Shown here one piece after another: positions 44,547-55,428 of a stretch of DNA of 64,000 nt (its first letter is position 1; every line of letters begins with the position of its first letter). The notes beneath the pieces are model-generated. The model searched no databases, was not told where the DNA came from, and saw only the letters and a list, made by a program, of their open reading frames with translations. The DNA is taken from NCBI GenBank assembly GCA_014526335.1, contig JACTAT010000032.1, forward strand, positions 1,169,026 through 1,233,025. Reading direction: 5' to 3'. This stretch comes from Chrysaora quinquecirrha (taxonomy: Eukaryota > Cnidaria > Scyphozoa > Semaeostomeae > Pelagiidae). Both the position numbers and the translations under genes were made by a program.

Positions 44547-45379
44547 AAAAGGCCCAGCTCTTTAATAGAGAAACGTTCAACATTAACGCCACAAAATCCT
44601 ACCAGAAACTCCTTTAGTACGCAGTTAATCTTACTGATATATTGATTTGCCTCCAAGTTTACAAGGAAATCCAAGTCCCTGTAAGACTGTGCCCAGTCAA
44701 TTATGGTTTCTGAGACTGACTGATATTGAGATGAACCGATTAACTTTGAAACAGCAAGAAGTTCTTGGTCATTGATTCGTTCTTTGTTGATCAGATGTTC
44801 AAGAAACTCAAGTCTCTCTTGGCAAGAAAGTTGGTCAAATTTCTTCAAACACTCATCAACATTTTTTGAAGTAACACCCTCATTACCATCCTTGACTTTT
44901 CGTCCTGGGCCTGGCAAAACCGCTCTTTTTCGTTTTCGGCCAGCTTTCTTGGAAGGTACACAACACACTTCGCAATCGGTATCTTTGTGCGCGGAAAATA
45001 TGTGACAGTTTTTTTGAGGGGTGCAATTTGACTTTTCCTTATTTGCCCTTACCACCCTTTCAAGAAGGCAACGATGCTTATCACAAACTGACTTGGGATG
45101 CAAATTGTTCTGGTCCTTATTAATGTCAACACCGAAAGCTAGGAAAAAGGCTTCTTGGTACTTATCTTTAAGAAACTGCTTTTCCCCTTCCTCGATATAG
45201 CAATTACCTACTCGACATCTTTGGTTCAACGCAATCAGGTGATCTTCTTCAGAGCAGGCCATACACCTAAAACAGGTTGTGACACTATTGAGGTTTTGAT
45301 AACACATCAAATTAAAATTTTGAATAATGGAGAGGACTGAAAAGTCTTCTTTCATCGATAAAAACACAACTAAAAGCAA
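44516..45379 (-). CDS. N-terminal part with RAG1-N-terminus-like cysteine region
   Basis: A 287-codon frame. Metal-ligand candidates in order: CFRCMAC, CRVGNC, HPKSVCDKHRCLLERVV, then FSAHKDTDCEVC, followed by a basic GRKRKR stretch. The pattern HP..CD.hR..L.R ... H...C.vC ... GR.R resembles the N-terminal region of RAG1. It also resembles N-RAG proteins of molluscan and cnidarian transposons, which have this region without the RAG1 core. The frame ends at 44516, but the neighbouring frame continues at once (LSNIELVYWLASKRR), so a single slip in TTTTTT probably separates two halves of a protein of about 1,080 residues. A homology search would settle the RAG1 link. Confidence 0.6.
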   Translation of the reverse strand: MLLVVFLSMKEDFSVLSIIQNFNLMCYQNLNSVTTCFRCMACSEEDHLIALNQRCRVGNCYIEEGEKQFLKDKYQEAFFLAFGVDINKDQNNLHPKSVCDKHRCLLERVVRANKEKSNCTPQKNCHIFSAHKDTDCEVCCVPSKKAGRKRKRAVLPGPGRKVKDGNEGVTSKNVDECLKKFDQLSCQERLEFLEHLINKERINDQELLAVSKLIGSSQYQSVSETIIDWAQSYRDLDFLVNLEANQYISKINCVLKEFLVGFCGVNVERFSIKELGLFCPILNLFTG

Positions 45380-47043
45380 ATGTAATATTCAGGAATGAAA
45401 CGGAATGCCCAAAATAGAACCCAGCAGTCCTTATATTTAAAAAAATATAGATGTTCTTATTACTTGCCAGATAAGTTCCCCAGTAGTGGAGTTTCTTAAA
45501 TTTTTGTCTAGAAATTTTGGGTTTATTATCATAAGGTTCTTGACAGAAAAAGCTATGCATAATTCAAAACATTTTTTAGTGATACAATACGGACAAAATT
45601 CAATATAAATCAATAATCTAAAAATCTGATAAACAAACATAGATATTCCCGGAGAACCTAAGCTGTGAAACCCCAGAATCTACATATACATATTTTACTA
45701 CTGTTTGGTTTCTCTCAATATTTTCTTTACTTGTCTTATGATGCTAAATGTACATATTTTCACTGGATTAGATTTAGCTTTTTGTAGTTTTGTAACCATA
45801 CGTTTGTAATTAGGTAGTGCGTTATTGCTATAAAAAATATGTGTTTGTTAGTTTTAATCCCTACATGTTTTAATTAAAACAATAGAGTTGTTGAATTTCT
45901 CTTTAGGTAATAGAGTTTCAGAATAAATACCTATCATAAAACCATGAATATCTGAATAAAATATAAGTTGAGCACCTTAATGAAATTGCATTAGAATAAT
46001 ATTGCTTATGTAAATGGACAGGAATTTATAGAAAATTCTCTTATATTTCTGAATCTCTAATAAAGATCCTTTATTTTTTTCATTTCATGTTTCGATACTT
46101 GATAGATGCCCTATAGTGAACAGTTATCGACTACAAGCAGCCTAGATGAGAACTTATTATGAAGCGCCTCCGCAGAGCACTACATTTTCAAGACAAAAAC
46201 CCTAGAAACCCCCATTTTTACTAAAACGCGACATCAAGAAATAAACGCGACATCGTTTGAAAAATACATCAATGTAAACTTTAAAACATATAGAATCTAT
46301 AAAATTATATTCATACCTGGGAAAATTCTTCTTAAATACTTTCTCCGCACTTGATTTGATGTCGTCCGACGAGCTTCTGTTTTTGATCACGCGAACCTGC
46401 GCACTTTTATATGTTTATCTTTGGACTCACCTGACCGATTTCGACGCGGAAAACTTCACGAGCCGATATCTAACAACACTGAAATCAGCTAAGAATGTTA
46501 TATCGCTATTTAGATACATTTTAAAAGGTTTTCATGAGTATTTTTAAGGGATGGTTTGACTTTCAAGGCATTTCAGACAAGGGTAGCCTCGCAGCGGTGA
46601 TATCGATAAACCGCTATATTTTTAATCTCGGTTTCTCGATATCTCTCTGACTGGTCACAGTCATCAGAATGCCAAACGATGTATGAGAGTAAGAAAAGCC
46701 CATACAAGAATGCAGCTGTAAGGCAATCTTCAACTAGCTATTCATTGTAATACTCATTTATTTCACTTTGGTCGCAAAAAGGGACTTTCATTAAAATCTT
46801 TAGTCTCAAAGTTGTTTAAGAAATTAAAAGCTTTCGATACTACCTTACCATTACTACTATCGATAGGGTTGTTCTTGTTTATATTATTAGTGTTGTTTTT
46901 GTTGTTTTTGTTGTTTTCATTGTTATTATCATTATCACTATCATAGAAACGATGGTGAGTACCATGCCACGAGATATCGAATAGCTAATACGAGATTTGC
47001 TTTTAATTCCCAGCAGATGTAACACCAAATGATGATTACAGCG
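45380..47043. other. AT-rich stretch between two element genes
   Basis: On the minus strand near 46519-46317 there are two exon-like pieces (MYLNSDITFLADFSVVRYRL, then VRVIKNRSSSDDIKSSAEKV ending at a GTATGA donor). They do not join in phase across the 34-base gap, so I do not call a gene. A TTGTT-rich simple stretch lies at 46870-46925. Confidence 0.45.
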
Positions 47044-49001
47044 TTATGATGACACAAATTCTTGTACTATCAAACCTTGAGAACCCTTTTTTGAACGGTA
47101 GCAAGAAAGATAAGACTTAGTTGCCTTATTTTTTCTGAACCATTGAAATAACGACTCTTGAATTGTTACATTTGCTTCTCGCTCTCTTTGATTCCATCGT
47201 TGCTCTGCAGCCTCGAGGTGTACCTCAAAGTCTTTTTCATCGCTACTGTCTACTAAGCCTTCAAATTTTCTTTCTTCAACTTGCTTGCCAAATATATCTT
47301 CTATGAATTTCAATTTCAGTTCTCTTGGAATTCCTCGTTTTGTTAATTTACGATCAATGTTGTCTTTAAAATGCAAGAAGCATCTGAGAAATGTTGCATG
47401 GCAAAAGTTTCTTTTAAACCCATCAACAATGGCTTTCTCCCCATCCGTACCACATGCAAGAACACCATCAAGAGATGGTTTAGCTGAAATCATGCTGTAC
47501 GAAAATTTGGAATATGCCCTCCATGTTTTGCTTTGATGAATCATTAGAGGACCAATAAAGACTGGTGGCTTTCCAGTATCATTATAATTAAACGCACATT
47601 TCTGTACGCTGTCACCGTTAAGCTTAAATTCTCTTTGAATATGTTAAACGTTGGGTCGATGACAAGCACACAAAACTGTCGTAAAGGATCTGTAGTAAAT
47701 TGCGCCATCGTGTTTAATTGACGATCAGTAGCGAGAAAGATGAATAATTTGGGATGGATGTCGCATTCACGGATGAAACACGACTCTTTGCTTATCTCAT
47801 TCTCTCTTTTGGCTCTGTCCAGAAGCATCCATAGCTTGTCAAATGACGTATAGCCCTGACCAATTCCTTCCTTTTCTCTTTGTTGACTAAGCGCATATCA
47901 AACGTTGTAAAAGTCTTTGGGTCCTCTTGGCAGTTGCCCATGGCTTCTTGCAGATGTCACATCTCCTTCTGAGCAAAAAACATTGTCCAGAGATTTTCTA
48001 GCATTGCTCTTGTCCTCTGATGCAAGAACTTTAATTTTGTTGCGAACACTGGGCTGTAGGCGCCGGTATACAACGCTTTTCTTGCTATTTCCATGCGGTA
48101 AAGAAACAGACACCTCGTGTTCTTTTCCTCTCAACAAATACTGAATAAGACGATAGGGCAGGATCTTGCCAGTTGAATCTGAAAGACGAAACATTTACAA
48201 ATGAGAAAAGCATAGGTCATAGTGGCAGGGACGAAAACAGATTATCATCGATCGGTATACCCACAGATTGACCCACAGGCCTCTCTTAAAAACCTTTGTG
48301 ACTTTCTATCCTAATTTATTCCAACTCCTTGCTTCACATTTCAGTAGAATTTAAACGTCCCTAGCTTATGCGTCCTTGCGATTTCACAAACCAGTTCTTT
48401 TGATAAATCATGGCGTTATGTGTCTATAGATTGTCCAGAGCAATAATAAAATTTTTAGTTAGAATTTCAGTGTTGCATCTACTTTGATGAGGTAGCGTTT
48501 TCTGCATCAAAAGTAATTAGAACATATGCAATAACATATCATAAAAACGATATCATATAGATGGTACCTACCACGTAGTGATGATATTATCTTTTTCACA
48601 GAATCGTCATTTTTATTCGTGTAATAAGCTCTTCTTAATTCATAAATTTTTCCAGTGGAAATACTTATGCGATCTTTGACTTGCACTACTGAAATTTTTC
48701 CATCAGCTATCCTTTTTAATACGAATAATCGCTTAGGTGATCCGTTGTGCACCCATACACCCATATCATCACACTTGATATCGTGCCAAGTACTCAGTCT
48801 ATCCTGGTCAATCAGAAACGCAACGTTATGAGAAACGTTGACAGGAGGTACAGTGCAAACTGCATGTGCTGGGTACGTATCAGTTAGAATTTTGACAAGA
48901 TCAACGCTGATGTAAGAATCTGTTTTCCATGAGAATACTGGAGTGCATGTGTCACCTTTGTATGGGACAGCCAATGGCTCGTCATTGCTTTCATCATACA
49001 A
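47044..49001 (-). pseudogene. MULE-type transposase relic
   Basis: Four pieces in order on the minus strand. 49001-48507 (DDMGVWVHNGSPKRLFVLKR) is an N-terminal region. 48194-47898 (LLRGKEHEVSVSLPHGNSKK, ARSHGQLPRGPKDFYN) precedes the catalytic core. 47828-47544 (FCVLVIDPTFNIFKENLSLT) is the MULE DPTFN block with the first Asp. 47544-47044 (GVLACGTDGEKAIVDGFKR, FLRCFLHFKDNI) carries the second Asp and the C/H pair. A frameshift near 47560-47600 lies between the last two, and introns may explain the others. The C-terminal SWIM finger usual for this family is not seen. MULE enzymes excise Mutator-like elements. Confidence 0.75.
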
Positions 49002-50124
49002 GCATGAACTGATGGAAAATAAAAAATGATTTCAATTTTGTTTGTCAATGTTGTTCTACTTCAGTTTGAGAAATGCATTAACTGTTGGGTACCAAATTGC
49101 CGGTGAGGCTGGAGACAGGGGATCTGGAAAAATTTCCGAAGCTAACTGGAAGGGGGAACTGTAATAACCAGGGGGCACTAAAAATCTAATGTGTCTTGTT
49201 TCCTTCTATACGCCTTCGAGGGAATAGCTCCATATTCCTCCTAGAGGAGTGGTAAACATGTGCTACATTGTGCAATTGGTATATTTTGCAAGTTATGTGA
49301 CGTTGTTGTGGAACATGTTTGGTTAATTCCAGGTCTGAGCTGCAATTCCAAACAACAGAACGGCCTCTTTCAAAAATACTTAAGCAGCTGCTATTTCTGA
49401 TGCATAATGCATACATAAATTGGCATGCAAAAGGAAAGAGAATAAAATCTATGTAGGTTACAAAAATTGGATTTGGGAATTTTTGCCAACACAAATTTGC
49501 AGCCGACTTACCTGCTGTACATACTGCTTTGTAAAGTATTCTTTGATATACTCGAATAGGTCTTGTCTAGGAAGCTGCAACTTGTACTCTGTAGGGGAAG
49601 AAAAACAAGCCATTTAGAATGATGTCATTAAAACAGTCAGGTCAATGTGCGAAAGTTATAAAACAAAGCTAGATTTGCATACCTTAAAAGTTGTACTCTC
49701 TCTGTCTGATTCATCTGAAGTAATCTCTATGACACTATCGTTAGAAGATATCGAACTCCGGTTGGATATATGTGTGCTGAGAGACAAAGCAAACAAAGCT
49801 CAGAAGAATTACAATCGGTACTATAAGTTATGGTATGGGAAGAATAACGAAATTGAAGATGAGTTCATGAATGTGAATATCTTTGCTACCGTCACCTTCA
49901 TTTGATTTTGATGTGTCGTATACTCCAAGCGATTAAGTTTGACTTCAAGATTGATTATTATACACTATTACAAACTGTAGTTAATCTGTAATGTGGTAGA
50001 TAAATTCTATGATACGTACCTATCCATTTCATTTTTCCCAGCTTCCATACTTGTACTCGGCAAGGTTGATATTACCCTTGAAGAAATAATCTGCAAGATA
50101 GGTAAATTCATTTCTAAATATAAG
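49002..50124. other. Non-coding between MULE relic and kinase relic
   Basis: A plus-strand frame at 49645-49905 (RDKANKAQKNYNRYYKLWYG) has no feature I can name. No repeats or ends recognised. Confidence 0.45.
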
Positions 50125-51171
50125 TTAGCAAAGTGCACGGAATTTCTCGCAAAAAAATAGAGAGCAATTTATGATAATTTGAATAACTGAAGCAAAATAA
50201 GGCAGCTGATTTTGCAGAAGCAGAACATCATGGAGTAAAAAGTAAGCAGTGCAACCTTTACATGGTATGCTCAACTGGAAAGATGCATGCTGCTGTTCTG
50301 TAGTAGTACCATTACTGGATTTTACAATTTTTATTTCCGCAAGTGATTGTCCTGCATCCAACTTAACATTTGTGTAAACAAGGCGATTGTATATCCACAG
50401 ACAGGCTGCACGGCAAGACTGCTCAATTTCAGAATTAAAAACGCGTAAGTGTGCATTTCCATTTCCACCCAAAGGTTCGGGAATTGGATACGTGTCAAGT
50501 ATTAAAAGCTTGTTATTCAGGCTACCAATAATGAAAGAATATGGTTCGGATGTAAAAATTGAACAGAAATTGCGACTTTCCCTACAAAGTGCAAGTAGTT
50601 TTTGTCTTAGTCTGATGCGGTTTTCCTGTTCGAAAACACTACCTTGGTATGACAGTTCCTCTGATATGCTAAGGACATTCTTAAGATGATCATTGTCACG
50701 CATCAGAACATAAGCACTCATCAAATCGTAGCAATTAAAATCTTCTCGAATGGAATTCAAACTTGTTGGGTATTCCCAAATAATTTCTGATACTACGTTT
50801 CTCAATGTCTTTTGAAAGAAATCAACTTCTTGCAGAGTTTCCCCTTTCTCAGCTAAAATTTCATCACATATTTTCAACGCCAGAAATACACATGAATTTG
50901 TCCCATCATTGGCTATCGCATCTGGAACAACGACGCTGTCACCAGATGCAAGTTTTTCTGCCAGTTTGCGATCGTATTTTTCGATAGCGGTGCCTTGGTG
51001 TAGCAAAAGATTATGAATAGAACACTCATCTTGGCAAACTTGATTCAGACGATCATTGGTCATTAATCTTGCTACTTCTTCTATGCTTTTCGTTCTGTTA
51101 TTATATTCAAACGTCGTGCATGCTCTATGTACGTCTGACAATGGATTCCAAACAGTTGCTTGATTCTTCAT
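50125..51171 (-). pseudogene. Cysteine-protease-like C-terminal domain of a kinase fusion
   Basis: A 348-codon frame directly downstream of the kinase; the two frames overlap by four bases. It begins KNQATVWNPLSDVHRACTTF. DAIANDGTNSCVFLALKICD has the DGTN-C pattern of papain-like folds in which the cysteine starts a helix. Later LLILDTYPIPEPLGGNGNAH resembles the Asp-x-His strand of such triads, but with Tyr where His would be expected. From memory this domain follows kinases in a cnidarian-expanded family. The protease idea is inference from the motif pattern. The domain frame is intact, but the kinase it belongs to is not. Confidence 0.55.
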
Positions 51172-52072
51172 ATATTTGTCAGAGAACTTGGTCGTTGGTT
51201 TTGTTTTATTAAACTTTCTAGCATTTTTTTTGGATCATGAAAGCATTTGGAATGTTTCTGGAACGGGTATGGGTTGTCTGGATTGCATAAAGCAAACAGT
51301 ATCATACCTAAGGCCCACACATCAGCTGCCATGAGATCTTCTATGGTTGCCTCAACCGGTCTTAGGTCGGGAAGCAAAATTTCTGGGGACATATAGGTCG
51401 GAGTACCTCGATCCAACGATCTAAATTTCAATGCAACAAGTGATTGGGTCTGAATAAGACGCGAACGACCTTCCCCTGTAAGATTGCATTAAATAGGTGG
51501 ATTCTCACTCTGCCACGTCTCTATGTACACATCCGATGCAAGGTCTTTGAACTCTTCGTTGCCTATAAGAATATTTGCAGGTTTCAGATCTCTATGGACC
51601 ACCCCGCTATGATGAAGAAATTGAACTCCGTTTACAATCTTCTGAGCAAATACCATACAAACATGTTCGAAACCTTCAAAGTTGTATACAGAATCTGTAT
51701 GTTGAAGAAACTGTTAAAGGAATTAGTAACAGCAGGATCTCCAAATGGCTGAAATGAAAATGCAATGTATTCTTGCAACATAGCAAACTTAGGAAACACA
51801 CTAGCTCCAAGAAACTCGTCAATATTCTCGTGTCCCTTAACTAGCAACTTCTCCTCTTTCATGAACTCTTTTTCGAACCCTGCGATACATTGAAGCTGTT
51901 TTACTACTACGATCTTTGCCATTGCACCATCTTTCCTATATGTGGCCCTGTGCACAGTACCAAAACTTCCTCTTCCAATTTCTTTGTGTAATTTTATATC
52001 CATTGAAGTGAAACAGCACAGAATGAAACCAGAAGGTGGAGAGGCCACGTGAAAATCGGTTACATCTGACAA
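51168..52072 (-). pseudogene. Protein kinase pseudogene lacking the DF of DFG
   Basis: The likely start is MDIKLHKEIG (about 52003). Present: glycine loop GRGSFGTV, VVVKQL lysine, HENI, the catalytic loop HRDLKPANILIG (about 51605-51570), and the P+1 region RGTPTYMSPEIL, then DVWALGMILF. Breaks: a frameshift near 51720, an in-frame TAA at 51489-51491, and at 51476/51477 two codons missing exactly where Asp-Phe of the magnesium-binding DFG should be (sequence reads LT then GEGRSRLIQTQ). Another frameshift near 51185 separates the next domain. Serine/threonine/tyrosine kinase type is not resolved. Without DFG the enzyme could not bind magnesium normally. Confidence 0.85.
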
Positions 52073-54368
52073 TCACATAGCTACGTTTCTGTAGCCTGCG
52101 TTTCACCCCCCCCCCCGACCTATTTTGTCTATTGCTTCAAAGTTTTTAATCAGTTAATACGTTAATGCCCGATATGACAACGATAATTACCTGTCTCAAT
52201 TGAAATCATTGACGCTAGACAAAGTTTGCCTCCTTGAATTACGACATAGAATGCCAGTTATTTCTTCCATTTCTCGAAAAATTGTAAGTTTTAAGTACTT
52301 ATTGATACAAAATTTGAAACCTCCTCACTAAAACCTTTCTTTTGGTACCTTAGAAAGCCATGTAACACCTCTGGTTGCGATGTTCCCAGGATTCCAGAAT
52401 TTCAGAATTTTAAAAATCTACCAAAAATACATCGTTCAGCTAAAAGGTATGAAAGTCAGTAAAACAAGACAACTTTTCACCCTCTTTCATTTAAAGTTTG
52501 TTGCATTTTTATATCTTAAGCGGTTTCGATGTTCCCCGGATTCCCCGTGTTACCCTTTTTAGTAATTTGCTATTTTTAGAATTCCCCGGATTCCCCGTTA
52601 CCCTTTTTAGTAATAGCCCTGTTATAGTGAACTTGAGAGAAAGCTATTTACTTTAGCATAGTATGGAAGACACAAGTGCAATAATGAGAATGAGACTAAA
52701 TATGATTAAAATAAAGTGTAATTTTAAAGGAAGCTTCAACGACACAATTTGGAATGGATGTAACAAGGAAAATGAATGGAAAGCACATAATACCAAAAGG
52801 TGACAGAAGTTCGAACTAGTGATGTGTCTATAACAATTGAAAATGAACATATAAAAGAAGTGGCTCTTTATGTGAAAGAAATCGAATATTACAAAAAACC
52901 AAATTGGATTTTGATTCAAATAGAGTGAAATGAGAAAAAAACATTAATTAGTCTCGCACGTATGTGGCATACTGTGTTCAGTTTATTGTTGAACTGAAGT
53001 GGACAATGAGAAACCACGAAAACCACGAACTAAACTAAAATATACATTTTCACCTTTCTATCTCATTAAATAGGCTAAGCAGAAAACCTATTCTTTAACT
53101 TTATAATTAGAATTAAATCATCCCTAAAAACAAACAAGTTTTGGTTCTACATAGAACTACTCTTTTTACAGCTCCTTCTTTTACAATTCTATTTTGTCGT
53201 GCAATGAGGTTTATATGTTCTTACTCCTCAGGGCATATTTAAGCTCTCACTGCATTATGAAAGAGTTACTTTAGGGCAAAAATTTTGGCCGACAAATTCT
53301 TGCAATTATTTGGTATTATCAACCGATCAACCAAGCCAAAATGGATAATCTGAAACATCATTTGCAGCAAAGTTGGATAGAAATTTGATGCTAAAGCTGA
53401 TCAAACCATTTGAAGAACAACTCCAGGATAGAGTATCTTATTTTGAAGATGGCTCCAGGACAGGGTATTATTCTTCAAGTTTTGACTCCAGGACAGGGTG
53501 GCTTTAGTAATTTTCTAGTGGCACGTCCTTGTATTTTCCTCATCATAATAAGGGCCCTGCTTGAAACCACCCTGGCCGAATAAGGGCCCCCTTTAGAAAC
53601 TGAAATTTTTAACAAGCACCCCAGCGCTAATTCCTTCATTTGCAGTAATTCTTGTCTTTAAGTTGCAAGATTAGGTATATAAAAAGTGGTTAAATTAGAA
53701 ACATTTGTCACCAAGAAAACAGCAAACCAGAAGAATTTTTCAGGAAAAACAGTTGAAATGATAATTCTTTTCAGGAATAACAATTGAAATGACAAACCAA
53801 GGCACTTCATTAGAAAAGCTATGATCATTAGTGAAATGAGAATAATTCGGACAAAGACCTTATGGTTGCATCAACAGATTATTTAAAAGGAAATATAGTT
53901 AAAAGCACATCTAGTGAAACTGATGATGATGGGGTTGGAAGATTGTTGTTGGCATGTATCAAAAAGATAATGTCACTTCTTTGAATAGATCTGCATGTTG
54001 ATATCTCAAAATGATAACTCAGTATCTGGTTTACAAAAATCAACATTCTACAGGGAAAAGAGGGGAAAGGGGGAGTTGTAGGGCCGGAAATAGAGAAAGC
54101 TATTTAGCTCAGTTTCTTATGCAGTAATTATGTAATTTTGGCCTGTTTCAAGTATTTTTGCTGGGTTTCTGTGCGGTGATTGGAAACCGAAAAATGGAAC
54201 TGATGGTGGAGTTTCTGGTTACCTGAACGAATATCAGTGATTAGGAATCAGGCATTGGAAATTAATTTATGAAACTATTTTATTATATTGGCCTTCATAA
54301 ATTAAACCATGACACTCCTTGTGTTTGCAGGACACGCTAAAGCATATGGACAAGGCTCAGCTGTACAA
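52073..54368. other. Long non-coding stretch with short internal repeats
   Basis: 52530-52615 has two copies of ATTCCCCG.TTACCCTTTTTAGTAA. 53420-53500 has three CTCCAGGA.AGGGTA units. 53570-53625 has AAGGGCCC repeats. 52102-52115 is a C-run. No coding region seen. Confidence 0.55.
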
Positions 54369-55428
54369 AACACTAGCACAAAAACCTCACATCCAGCTGG
54401 GAAATTGATATTTATCGTTGTTTTAACTTTTCTTTAATATCTAGCCAAGCAAAATAGTCATCTGACACCTCAAACGTGACTAGGTAGATTGCCACCAGAA
54501 AGACGCTAAGATGGTAGAATAAGCTGCAAGTCAAACCTTTCTAATTTTTTCTAGCTTGCTTGTTCCTGAGTTACACATTTACAATTAAATTAGCAATTAA
54601 AGTAAGCAATAAATGCTGCAGGCATTTGTGAAGGCATTTCAGAATCTATTTTTCACTCAAAGAACCACTAAACACTAGCACAAAAACCTTGCATACAGCT
54701 GGGAAATTTATATTAATCGTTGTTTTAACTTTTCTTTACCAAAATTTCTCAGCACTATGAGACTTGAGATCAGTTAAAAAAAAAACGACAACAGATTTTA
54801 GCTTAAAAGACATGTTTCGGATTCATCATCCATCTTCAGTTAAATTAACGTTTACACTGTGTGATTATTTATAACAAAATTAATTGGGAAATTTACAAAA
54901 AACCGTTACAATATTTGAAAATACAAAAGGTAGCTTAAAATTTGAAATTTGAAAGTTTAAAAATACAATAGTAGCTAATGACAAACTAACCAATAGTAAA
55001 AGACACATTGTTTGTACAAGGCACATGACGAACAACACGAAAACAACACAGGGAGGAAAATTAAAAGCTCAAACCTAAATTGACATGAAACAATTGTTTA
55101 TTTAAATCCGGCTTTTCCCAGAGAATATGGAGAGCTTCTTTGATCTTTAGTTGGTAAAACGTTTCTGCAGAATCCAGAATACTGAAGCAGTTCTTGTTTG
55201 AGAGACTACGACAAGATTCAGAACCGTGCAGATTCTTGTATACGTGAGAATTCTTATCCCTAGATAAATGTTAACAAACTCGTGTGGAGAAATGACGATT
55301 GGTTTCACCAATGTAAACGGAATTACATCCCGCACAAGAAAATTTGTAAACATCACAAGAACGGAGCGATTTAGGAATAGGATCCTTCACTGTAAACAAG
55401 TTCCTAACCTTATAAGAAGAAAAAACTA

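Noticed and set aside
46317..46519. Two-exon gene on the minus strand
   Set aside because: The pieces look exon-like but the GT-AG joint gives a stop, and the intron would be 34 bases.
53420..53500. Functional tandem regulatory motif CTCCAGGACAGGGTA
   Set aside because: Three imperfect units with nothing nearby to regulate; treated as simple duplication.
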